Assembly: GCA_002105175.1 (NCBI GenBank)
Contig: MCGE01000006.1
Location: 1,178,001 to 1,242,000, forward strand
Direction of reading: 5' to 3'
Length of the DNA: 64,000 nucleotides
DNA from: Absidia repens
Taxonomy: Eukaryota > Mucoromycota > Mucoromycetes > Mucorales > Cunninghamellaceae
A program made the translations under genes and the position numbers. Position 1 is the stretch's first letter. Every line of letters starts with the position of its first letter. Below, piece by piece: positions 23,860-34,694 of this stretch. The notes below the pieces were generated by a model. That model was not told the DNA's origin. It saw only the letters and a program-made list of their open reading frames with translations, and did not search any database.

Positions 23860-25929
23860 TATTTGTTTATGTGAAAATGAAAAAGATGAAAATGAAAAGA
23901 AAAAAAAGAGAGGAAAGAAGATATACATTGATGATGACCTTAGAACCCTTGCTCTTTGAACTCTTTCATTAGGCATCCTATTGACATGGTTTCAGTGAAG
24001 ATTATATCTGAGTTTAAAAACGCGCCATTCATCATTCAAGCATGGAAAGTGTTGAAACTGGAGAAATGAGTTAGAGTCCCATTTTCCATCTTTGATCTGC
24101 GTATTAAATAATTTAAACAATAAGGAAGGACAATGTGACTTTTCCTCACACTTCAAAAACGCCCCGAGTCATTCATTAGTTTTTCCTTTCACACCCCCCC
24201 TTTCTTTTTCTCCTTTTTCCTTCTTTTCTAAATGTTTTTCATTTTTATAAACTATATATATATAAATGCCACACGATTTAGAAAGATATGGCTCAATGTA
24301 TAGATATCAAGATGATGAAGAATCAATTCATCAAAGTCGAAGACATGCTCTTTTTATGCTCTTAGTAGTAGCATGTATGTCTTGTGTTTTTTTCAGTTAC
24401 AGGGTATCATCGGGATCTGGTACACCTTGCTCAACGTATATTATTTGGATGCCTTCTTGTAATAGAGAAGAGTACATGACCGGTTAGATATGATGTCAGG
24501 TTGATGTTATTTATTAATCATAGTGAATGCTGATCATAATAAACTTTCTTGTCCAAACACTTTTCTTGGCCAATGATATATCTGCATGATTTTTTATTTG
24601 TTTGTATTTTAAACAGCGCTAAAATGGGGGGGGTTAAGAAATCGAATGGCGTCCAAGACTTTTTTTTTTATTCTTTTCCCTCTATTTTTACTTTATATTT
24701 TTATACAAACACTTGAAGAATCACCAAATATCAACAATATTGATACCAGTAACAGAATTCCTTTTTCAAAATGCTTAAATGGCTACCCTTTGGCCATTCA
24801 TCAATCATCTGAAACACGTATACTCACCACCGAACTGTCGATATTCACCGCTTCCCCGTTACTTGTTTACAGTCGGTGATTGCCATACAAATAAATTCAA
24901 ATAGGCGATTCATTTCTGTCAAACCTCGTCTATTATACTGACTCCTTACTCAGTCATATACGAACAAGGACTCACCAACGTATCAAAGTATCATATGGTT
25001 AGTAAAATCCTATATAAAAATACACTTGAACTCACTCTCCTTTTCCTGAAAACTAGTTGTATACATGATACCTAATGGAAACCTGTGACAAAGAAACCAA
25101 ATATTGAATCAACTACATCATGCACGATGAGAACTAGTTTTGAATATCTCCGTAACATCTAGACCACCCTGCAATTCTGACGATGTTATCTTACAACCAT
25201 GATCAATGATGTTCGATATATTATTACCCAGTACTCTAGTAGCAGTTTGACAAAAACGAAGGTATTTTTGGACGGTCATAAACATATAGTTAAACTGAAT
25301 TTACCTTACACTCACTCCCCCTTTTTTTTTGGCTTTTATATTGTAGTATTCTTGTAAGTAATCATATAACCATCATTAATGATACGGCATTAAGGTGTGC
25401 TTCAATGGATGCTGTTAGGTGAACGTCATGTACTGTACTAGGTTTATAGCTGTTATTAGAATTAGTATATTTGAATTAGTCTGGGTCTCGGCATTTATTT
25501 TTCCGGGTCCACTTTTTTTTTTTTGCTCATTCATTATTTTGATGATGAAATAAAATAAAGTAAATAAATTTTTGGTTGAAAAGAAATACTTTGACTTTAT
25601 TGGATTGACCAGCATTGTGTATTGTATTGACTTTTTACTAAATTAATAATCAAAAAGAATTTTGGTGGGGAACTCAGTGCCAACGGTTGTGCGACGGGAT
25701 GTCGTAGTGACTGTTCCATAAAGGGCAATGGCAGTGATCAAAAAAATAGAGGATTGGACAAAAAAATTTGTGTTTGCCTTTTTTTCTCTTGGGACACGCA
25801 ATTTTTGCTTCTTCTTTTTTCTATTTTGATAACAAACAATTTTCCTTTACCTTTTGACCTCTTCTCTTTTCCTTCCTTTTTTTTTATTTTTTACTTGCCA
25901 TACTTCTTTATCTTCCCACTCAACCATAC
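23860..25929. other. Divergent intergenic region, possible tiny genes
   Basis: Lies between the minus-strand homeodomain start and the plus-strand Zn2Cys6 start. It contains the small open frame listed at 24266 and another at 24646-24879 that starts with a hydrophobic, signal-like stretch (MASKTFFFILFPLFLLYIF) but then loses any character. Otherwise AT-rich without recognised features. Confidence 0.4.
24266..24487 (+). CDS. Possible small membrane protein
   Basis: An ATG preceded by a TATA-like run (TATATATATATAA just upstream) opens 73 codons: a charged start MPHDLERYGSMYRYQDDEES, then HALFMLLVVACMSCVFF, which could span a membrane. A GT...TTTTTTTCAG stretch (32 nt from GTAGTAGC) inside would, if spliced, give an alternative end LQGIIGIWYTLLNVYYL, also hydrophobic. 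No family recognised. Real expression is unproven, and the possible intron is shorter than others in the window. Confidence 0.3.
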   Translation: MPHDLERYGSMYRYQDDEESIHQSRRHALFMLLVVACMSCVFFSYRVSSGSGTPCSTYIIWMPSCNREEYMTG

Positions 25930-28740
25930 ATGCATGCTGGATCCTTTATATCAGGCTCAGGGCAACAACAGCCGCAGCAACAACAACCATCTTCGCAGCA
26001 AGACTTGAAAAGGAAGCGGTTAACTCAAGCCTGTGATATGTGTAGAAAAAAGAAGGTAATAGATACTATGCTCATATCATATATGACTGTTTTACTGACT
26101 CCTTTCATTATATTGGGGGATATGGAAATGTTCTACTTAACAATAGATTAAGTGCGATGGTGGAAAGCCGACATGTGGAAATTGTGTGAAACTTAAACGG
26201 GAATGTACTTACATTCCAAGCAACAAAAAACGTGGACCAAGACAAGGATATATCGAAATGTTGGAGAAACGTTTGGACAAAATGGAAAAACTACTGACTC
26301 ATCCAAATGCTGAACAGAACGGACATACTACTACTTCTTCATCAACGACAACCTCACCTTCCGATAATACTGGTCCTCCTCCTCCACAACATCATCACAA
26401 CTCATTAGCCTTAAATACAGCTGCTTCCTCATCTTCGGAATCCGACATTGGACAATTGAACGTTCAACATTCGCACCCGAACATGCTTATACCAACACCC
26501 TTGACGATGGGATCTTCGTCAGACGACCCTGGTTTACGAAACAACAACAGTCACCATTATTCATCAACTTTGCATTCTCAACCACCACAACAAACATCTC
26601 AACAAAGCCCCATATTGCAACAACAGTCGCAGCAAAGCCCAGTATTACAACGAGTTAGTCATGAACGATCTGGTTCCAACTCTGATCAAACGTCAACACA
26701 GCCACCACAATCTTCCGCTTCTTCTTCGTCAACTACCGCTACGCCAACGTCCGCAACAGCACCGTGTATAGGCAACAGCAACAGCAACAGTACATCATCC
26801 AACTTTACTGATACACACGCTGCAGATGCCGACACCGCTCTTTTACCACCAAGGCCCATTGTAGAGCATTTGATCAAACTCTTCTTCGACAAAATTTACC
26901 CTTCTACTCCAATCTTTGATCCAAGAACCTTCCTACGGGATTATCGTGAAGACAAACATTCTGATTTCTTACTTTTATGTGTTTTATCTGTGGCTTCAAG
27001 GTAAGTCATCAGAGAAGGATGGATATATTGTTTATCAGTTGATATGATTGGTACTAACCTTTGGTATACTTAGATTCTCGGATGATCCTAATGTCAAAGA
27101 AGAACCTCCATGGAATTCCGGTGAAAAATATGCTGCGAAAGCACGTGAACTTTTGATCAATGCTGTGGATGACCCCAATCTATCGAATGTTCAAGCAATT
27201 ACTCTATTGGCATTGCACGAATTTGGATCTGCTCGTGGCCCAAGGTATACAAAAATAGAAATACCGTTTAGCAACCATGACTAAATATTTTTACTTTTAT
27301 ATATATGTAGGAGTTGGATGTATTCTGGGATGGCAATTCGAATGGTAATGGAATTAGGATTGAACAAGGAACCTGAGCTGGACCAGAGTACTGAACAAAA
27401 TCAGCCTGCCGATCGATGGATGGAACAAGAGGTGCGCCGTCGTGTGTTTTGGGTCGTCTTCACTATAGACAAGTAAGCCATCGTCATTTAAAAAGAAATA
27501 CAACAACTCGGAACAGATTATTAATTTATTCCACTTACTTAGTCTTGTTAGTGCTTCTACTGGTAGACCTTCTGTTATCAAAGTAGAAGATTGCGATGTA
27601 CTCCTCCCTAGCGATGAATATGGATGGGTCCGTGGCCAATTTTACACTGAAACGATGGATGGAAGTCGGGTAGTACAATTCAACGTGGGGGAACTTCGCG
27701 ATAGCAGCTTATTGGGCATCTCCAGCTTAGTCAGCCCCTCCTCACGACTATCAGCAACAACCGTGCCGACAAAGTCATCGAATGGCAATCTCTCTTGTCA
27801 TGCTTACCTCATTCGTGCCAACGCATTATTGGGTCGTATTGCCACGTTTGTCAACAGAACCACACGTGAACGAATGCTACCACCATGCAACCCTGACTCT
27901 GAATTCGCCAAACTAGATCGATGTATTGATGAATGGTACGACCAACTTCCAGCTGCTATGAAGTATACACAAGAAAACATGGATCGTCACAGAATGTCTC
28001 CCAACGTGGACAGTAGTCGGTTTGTTTTGGCCCATATCATGCATAACACGTTAACCGTCTTGTTACATCGACCCTCACTGGTACTTTTTGATACGCTGAA
28101 CTCGGAAGTGGTGCAGCCCCCTCTCAAGGAATTTTGTCGTGCAAGTGTAGAAAAGTGCTTACATGCGGTGGATAACGTGACTATAATGCTCAAGGCCATC
28201 AACAGCTGTGCCGATCTCATGCCTCCTTTCTTGACCTATCTCTCCTATACGGTGGCCACCATTGTTGTGAATAATACCTTTTCGTCAAAACCTGATGAAG
28301 CAAAGAAAGCAAGGTCTGATCTCAATGAACATTTCCGTTTACTTCAGGTAGGAAAAAAAATAATTAAAGAGATGGGGTGAAAGATATAAAGTTGACCTTT
28401 TTTTCCATTAATGCTTTGATAGTCAATGCGAAAGTATTGGGCTATGGCGGACAAGCTCTACTTTATGATTCGGGATCTGTATGCCATGCACAGCAACACT
28501 CTTCGCCACAACCATTCGAACGCCAGCAGCAATTCCAACAGCAGCAGCGGCAGTTTTGTGGAAGGTACCTCACCGCGGTCGATGTCATCACCATCGCTTA
28601 CGTCTCCGAACCCTTGGAACAATAGTAGCAACTCATCTTTAATCTCTTCAGTCTCAACAGGGCCACTACCACCATCCTCGTCCTCATTACAACAACAATC
28701 TTCACCGACGCTTTGTGATCTCAAATCGACGTCTAACAAT

Positions 28741-28797
<57 letters not shown>

Positions 28798-29169
28798 ACC
28801 CCTATCGATGGCAGTAATAGCTTCCTTCCCACCAACAATTTCTACTCTGCCACCAACCCGACGACAACGACGTTTGCTAATTACGATCCATCCATTAGAA
28901 AAATGTCTCTTGCTGAACTTGCGCTATCCACATGTGATGGTGCTTCGTGTACAAACTGGACGGTGGGTGACAATAGAGAAAATGTCGCGGCGGCTCTTCA
29001 ATCTCTGATGGGGCGAACCAACGGTGGGGCCGTGATGACTCAGCCTATGTTTGATCTCAACTCAACAACAACAACAAATGTACCAGTCTCTAATCCTTCG
29101 GTGGATACGCTTGCCTTCAATCTTGGATTTTCCAATCTAGATCCGTATAGCTCTTCATCTGCACCATGA
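25930..29169 (+). CDS. Zn2Cys6 transcription factor with fungal-specific regulatory domain
   Basis: Six exons: 25930-26055, 26147-27000, 27074-27244, 27311-27472, 27543-28347 and 28423-29169, giving 954 residues with all phases closing. The binuclear zinc cluster has Cys 35, 38, 45, 52, 55 and 62 (ACDMCRKKKIKCDGGKPTC...), split by intron 1 and followed by a coiled linker GYIEMLEKRLDKMEKLL for dimerisation. After a Ser/Thr/Gln-rich spacer comes the fungal-specific regulatory domain: HLIKLFFDKIYPSTPIFD, RSWMYSGMAIRMVMELGL, EVRRRVFWVVFTIDK, STGRPSVI. These are hallmarks of the XlnR/Fungal_trans family, so it should be a nuclear regulator. The C-terminus has a 22-residue poly-Asn run (28736-28797). 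Target genes cannot be told from sequence. The nearest ATG upstream of the cluster was chosen. Confidence 0.92.
28736..28797 (+). repeat. AAC trinucleotide repeat encoding poly-Asn
   Basis: About twenty consecutive AAC codons inside the last exon of the Zn2Cys6 gene. They are nearly pure at the DNA level, which suggests recent or ongoing slippage. Confidence 0.9.
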
Positions 29170-30189
29170 TTTGTATTTTTTTTTTATTATTATTATTTAT
29201 TATTTGTTTGCTCCTTGTCGCTTTTGGGGTGGGGGTGAATGGCGGTAAACCTTCCTTCCTTAAAGTATCCTCTTTTTATGCTTATTGTGTCACCCCGTCC
29301 ACTTCTCTTTTTTTTTTTTTACACCCAAACATGTAGTTTCTTATATATATATATATACTCACATTATTTTGTTTATTATTTTATGTAACTTTTACTTTTT
29401 TTTTTTTTAAATATTGGAAGAAAATGCAATAAAATATCACATCCATCATCGTTTTATATTATATTCAATGACATGTGCGGAAAAGAAAAGATCATTCACG
29501 ATCTTGATATACGGGGGTGGGTTTAAAAAAAAGGAGGCTGGTATCTATATTTATATGATAGGTGATTATATGAGATGATCAAAGTGGTCAAAGTTGTTGA
29601 ACTCAATAGAGGGTGTTTTGGTATGAATATGTGTGTGTTGCGTTTTTTTACGAAACATTCTCACAATTCCAAAATATTGGAACTACGGGTTAAGAATGAG
29701 TTTGTTGAAGTGTGGATTTTGATGAAGCTGGACTCTGGAGGTCATTTTGCATCTCGATAGTCAGCGCCTTTGAGCTCAGCTGTCTTTAGTTTGGGAGGGG
29801 AGAGACTTAAAAAATGAATATATACAATATGTCCGTTCTAGATGAAGCTACGCTGGTGACATAGCCTAGGTTAATTTAATATGAATGGTGGAGCTGGGGG
29901 CGGGCGCACGTTTCATATTAAGTGATCTAGAATTGTTAAACCCGTCATTAGGCTTCTTTGGGCGAGGGGGAGGGCGCAAGTAGTTATAGATACGCTAGAA
30001 TAGTGTGCAAAATGATTTTGAGCAAATGCTACACGCATAGAACGAGCGAGATTTATTTATATTATTGGTAGGGAAGGAGTATGGTTATTTTCAATGAATT
30101 ATGATATAAGACTGTCAACCAGTCACCTGGATGCTATGCGGGAGAAGGTAACTGCAGAGTGTAAACTAGAGAAGAGGTGTTTGATGGGA
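29170..30189. other. Intergenic 3' flank of the Zn2Cys6 gene
   Basis: T-runs and a possible AATAAA at 29429-29434. GC-richer islands near 29890-29990 share GGGGGCGGGCGCACG / GAGGGGGAGGGCGCAAG-like sequences without any gene. Nothing else recognised. Confidence 0.45.
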
Positions 30190-31760
30190 TACTCATAAAA
30201 CATATGCAATAGCAAAATTTGTTTATTCTTCGATGGTGAATAAAAAAAACACACTTTATTGGTGCGTATTGCTAGATACTAAACCTAAGGATGAGGTGTT
30301 CATTGTGTTAAAGGGATCTAATGGAAAACTCTTAAGTGAGATCTAAAAAAGGTCAACTCTAATCTAATGGGATATTTGTAACAAGGGATCTGATATATTG
30401 CACATGACATGAGAAAGATTGAAGACTGTCAATTTTTTTTTTTTGAACACACCAACGGTCAACACTAATCTAATTGGATTGATTGATAGTAAAAGACGCA
30501 ATCTATTACGTAAGACATGAGAGTAACTAATGGGACATGTTTCGTTGGAACAAGTAAAAAGAATCATTTTATTCAGATATAGATACAAACGATTGACAAG
30601 CTAACACTAAACTAAGCTAATAAAGGCTCCAAAAAGCCAACTAATGGCGCCTTCAGATCCTAGATCCAAAATGAAAGAGTTTCCCCATGCATCTTGTAAT
30701 CCCTGAGCTGAAACTCCTTCTAAACTAGTCCTGACACTATTCTAAGTTCAACATAGTCCCATAGCAGTTCAATGGTGAAGAAAAAATACAGGGAAAAGAA
30801 ATAATCAAAAAGAAAGAGAGCCGAAAAAATAAAAAAGACGGGAGAGAGAAAATAAAAATATTTCACGTGGGCGGGATTTCAATGTTTTTTTTTGGTGGAA
30901 ACAAAAAAGAGAACCTTGCCTTGTTTTTCTTTTTCCTTTCTTTAGCAACAACCAGCACCATACAACATGACAAATCTCGTCTCTTTTTAGTAACCATAAC
31001 CATTCAATAGCGACAGTATATTGGCTACCTCTTCCTTTTGAAGCAACCACCACTCTTGAACTTTGGCAGTAGGGTGAGACTCTTCAATTGGTGGCTCTGG
31101 ACTCACAGCACTGTAGAGCAATTTAATCCATATTTAGTTTATCCCCTTCACTGTAGAATAATTATCATTTGCCGTAGAATAGTTTACCTTTTATGATTAA
31201 ACTAGATTACCTTATATTGTATATATTTTACATCAGGATATTCGCACGCCCTAACCAACCCGACTTCAGATAGCTGTCAAGGTACTACAGTATCATTAGA
31301 CTCGTTTAATTTAGTTGTCATAAAACATATATATGCATATAAATAAAATATATATTGTATGTTTACTTTACATCGTATCATATGTTTATTTATCTTGTCG
31401 AAAGAGCATATCCAGACTATACAGTACTGTGCATGTGCCTGTTAAAAAGAATGCTGATATGTGTGCCAAAAAAAAAAAAAAAAAAAAAAAAAAGCAGCGA
31501 AGGACTTCCGAAACAATATGAAGTGATGAGCTCATAGAACCATGTCGATTAAAGCGCACTAAAAAGTACTTAGTATTGCTGTCTAACATTCCTTTTTTCT
31601 TTTTTTAAAAACATCTTGGTGTTGACATTTGTCAAAACCTACAAACTTTAAATGTCCACGGTTTTTTGATGAAGAAAAAAACACAACCATTTCAACGCAT
31701 AGCCTTTTTTATACCTTTACTGTAATATCACTAGCTCTATCATAATTATGTTATTATAAA
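30190..31760 (+). repeat. Dispersed repeat, copy D (long form)
   Basis: Follows the family order throughout: GATACTCATAAAA near 30188, CACTTTATTGG near 30252, GTAAGACATGAGAGTAACTA near 30510, CACTAAACTAAGCTAATAAA near 30607, ATGCATCTTGTAATCCC near 30686, CTTCTAAACTAGTCCTGACA near 30717 and TTCACGTGGGCGGG at 30862. Distally it matches copy C: CACTGTAGAATAATTATCAT near 31148 then GCCGTAGAATAG, then TTTATCTTGTCG near 31388. It ends with a CTTTACTGTAATATCA stretch near 31717 matching the distal end of A and C. It also carries a 23-base A run at 31469. Non-coding. Confidence 0.78.
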
Positions 31761-32159
31761 TATCACGGGTAGTCTCTGACTAGCATATAAACAACCATTC
31801 GTTTATTAATTCATTGAAGATGTCGATAAAAAGAAGACCAATAATAATAAAAAAAAGAAGTTCATAAATTGTTTATGGTGTTTAATAGAAAACAAGTATA
31901 AATAAGTATAATATATATATATATATATATATCTTGGGATGCGGATGTCGGTGGAAGGGGTAAAAAAAAAAAAAATACATAAATAATGGGAGAGTACAAT
32001 ATCATAAGGTAAGTAACTAATATATCTAAGAATGAAAGAAAAATAATGGATGTATGAATGAGTGTGGTAAACAAATGAATGGGCGTGCGTGGATGTTAAA
32101 ATAAGAAGGAAAAAAAATGAAAAAAAGATGAGGGAAAGGGAAGGGAATAAGTAATGTGA
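31761..32159. other. 3' flank of opi1, AT repeat
   Basis: AT-rich, with an (AT)n run at 31909-31932 and an A-run at 31962-31974. No gene seen. Confidence 0.5.
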
Positions 32160-34070
32160 TCAGCTGGTTTCCATTGGTTCAGCAGAATTGGTATCAGACG
32201 GTTGTTGTTGTTGTTGTTGTTGCCCAGCAATAGTTGACGGAGGAGGGCTGGTAGTTTCATGGTCGTTCTTCGTACCGGCAGACGCATTAGAGTGACGAGT
32301 GACACCTACTGAATGTAAACGATCCAACCAAACATCGGCACTACGGATGGTACCTGAAAATATCGTTGACACTGATTGCAGCATTTCCACCGATTCGCTT
32401 CCAAAATTCAACAACTTGATCGAAGTATCCTGTAATTCCGGTGATGCGTGCGGTCCGAGCGTAGGTGAAGTGAGAGGCGAATGTTTTCTAGTTGTGTTCG
32501 TAGTCGTTGTCGTTGTAGTCGAGGTCATCGTCGAGTTCAAAAGTGCCCAGCGACTTGGTAGGGCCAAAATAAACGATCGGACAGTGCCTGCGGCGTGTTC
32601 TGGGAGACCAGCGCCAGCATACTTGCTGATGACTTCCACCACCTTTCGTAGTGTCTCAATCACTTCTTTCTTGATAGCAGCCAAGGCACCTGATGGATCA
32701 TTATTGTTGGTTGATACCGTGGTTGAAGTGGAGGAGGAACGGGTCACCATGGCCACTAGGACGTCCCGAAGCAAGTGCATTTGTTGTTCAATATGTTGCG
32801 TTGCATACTATTCAGATAAAAAAAAAACGGAGACGTTAACGTGAGTATATTGAAGGCAGGAAGCAATTGAACAGTCGATCGCTTATCATTTTTTCAATAT
32901 ACCTGAAGCCAAGAAAGACAATATTTCAAGCATTTCATACTTTCTGCGCTGATCACAGCGGCGGTTGTCCCCGCGGCGGAGCCAGCATGGACTACCAATT
33001 GTTGCCACCGACTACTTCGAGATGAGCGACGCTGATTATGAATGGCATTAGCGGATACAGGATAAGGACGATGAGGAGAGACAGATCGAGAAGTTGTTTT
33101 TTGTTTGAGAGCTATAATGATAAAAAGAAAGAAACCCCCTTTTATTAATTGAATGTCGAAGCCTACCAAAAAAAGAAAAGGAAAATAGCGCCAAGAAAAC
33201 TTACGTAAGGAATCGTCCCGAGATGAATGCTTGCCCCGACGATGGCTTGTTTCTTGTGGTGGTTCACTGAGAGATGTATTGGCTAATGCGGTAGTGGCGG
33301 CTGTAGTCATATCATCATCGTTAGGATAATAATGTCCGTCCTATATATTTATATTACAAAGAATGGATGATCAAACAAATAAAACAAATGAGTATAAAGT
33401 GTCTGTATATGTGTGTTTCATGATTTGGTACCTCCCTCCATGTTTACCTGGTTGTTGGTTTCGGTCGAAGAAGGTCGTCCAAATTTACCATAGATAGGTG
33501 AGGCAATCGATTCAACCATTTCAGCACCGTATTTGACTACGGGACTAGATGCTTTGGAGGACTCATAAGCTCGTAAAGCCGAATGGACGAGAGGATGATT
33601 GGACACACGACGAATAAAGCGTTGTTGTTGCGGCGGTGTCGCCGAGGAGGAGAAGGATGGATCACTAGTGAAGTGGGGCCCTTGATCATCTTCGCTTGAG
33701 AACGATTGTCGGGCCGATGGATTGAATCCAGAAGGGGTGGTTATAGAAGGTGAGCTAGGTGTTGTTGATGGTGCTGATATCGTCGATATGGGAGGAAGTA
33801 CGATAGGTGCGATTTTGCTCGAGTGGTGATTATTCGCTGCAAGTTACCAAACGAAAAAAAAAATCCTGTTAGTCTATGTAGTTCTGGGTACTGCTTGTAA
33901 TAGCATCAAAACTTACATTGAGCCAAGTCACCCAAAGCCTCTGCGGCTAATCGTACCTCAGGATCGCGAGAATCCACTGAATTTTTTTGTTGTTGCTGTT
34001 GCTCAGACAGCGGTGGTTGCTGCTCTTCATTATTGCATAGCTGTGTAATGGACATGGGCGATTGTGACAT
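32160..34070 (-). CDS. opi1: Opi1-family transcriptional repressor of phospholipid genes
   Basis: Five exons: 34070-33917, 33836-33448, 33340-33205, 33111-32903 and 32807-32160, giving 511 residues with all phases closing. Diagnostic Opi1 blocks are visible: SRDPEVRLAAEALGDLA near the N-terminus, the core HSALRAYESSKASSPVVKYG followed by AEMVESIASPIYGKFGR, and near the C-terminus WQQLVVHAGSAAGTTAAVIS with ESMKCLKYCLSWLQ and the amphipathic segment after it. In yeast, Opi1 is held at the ER by phosphatidic acid and Scs2 and enters the nucleus to repress inositol-responsive lipid genes when lipid precursors are plentiful; function here is inferred from family. Poly-Gln occurs at both ends. A leucine zipper and FFAT motif as in yeast are not obvious. 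Start is the first ATG, MSQSPMSITQ. Confidence 0.9.
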
Positions 34071-34694
34071 TGTAGTATGGAAACAATGATAATATTTCTA
34101 AGGTATCGTTTGTTTAATGTAAGAGCGAGTGAGATATGTATAAAATGAAAATAAAAAATAAAAGATAAAGACCCCAATAATAAAATTATGGGAAAAGTTG
34201 GGGTAAGTTGGGGAGAGAAAGAAAAAAAAAAGAGTCAATGTTCAAAAAAAAAAAAAAAGTACAGCATATAAATTCCATTTCCGCTTGAACCATGTGCCAC
34301 GAAATCACCCCATCTTTTCCATTTCCAGCAACTGTAAAAACTGGTCGGAATGATCCTTCTTGCCAAGCACCTTTAATCATCCAAAAAAAATAAAATTCCC
34401 GTACATATGATTTATATAAAAATTCCAAATCAATCACATTTTATTTTGCATAAGTACATAAATGGGGTAAAAAAGAGGTAACGGGAATGGAGAGAAGAGT
34501 TACCACATGTGTTCGATACTACTGTAAACTAAGCTAAAATTCCATAAACTATTGCATACCCAATCGTCTTCGCTTTCGGCTAGCTATGACTTGATTAATA
34601 AGTTCGCCACCCCAACATAGTTCCTTCTCCTTGATTGATAAAGAGGTTACTTGTCCATATAAAAATGGATTTCCATCTATCATTTCGCCAATAA
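34071..34694. other. opi1 promoter and 3' flank of the next gene
   Basis: AT-rich sequence between two minus-strand genes. Some frame-open sequence near 34560-34690 on the minus strand (IDGNPFLYGQVTSLSIKEKE) looks coding-like and could be an extra 3' exon of the gene ending at 34695, but I could not join it convincingly. Confidence 0.4.

Noticed and set aside
24646..24879. Open frame with a signal-peptide-like start
   Set aside because: The hydrophobic stretch is largely the product of T-runs, and the rest has no recognisable character.
2505..31760. LTR retrotransposon interpretation of the dispersed repeats
   Set aside because: No reverse transcriptase, integrase or paired long direct repeats flanking an internal region were seen; solo LTRs cannot be fully excluded without end mapping.
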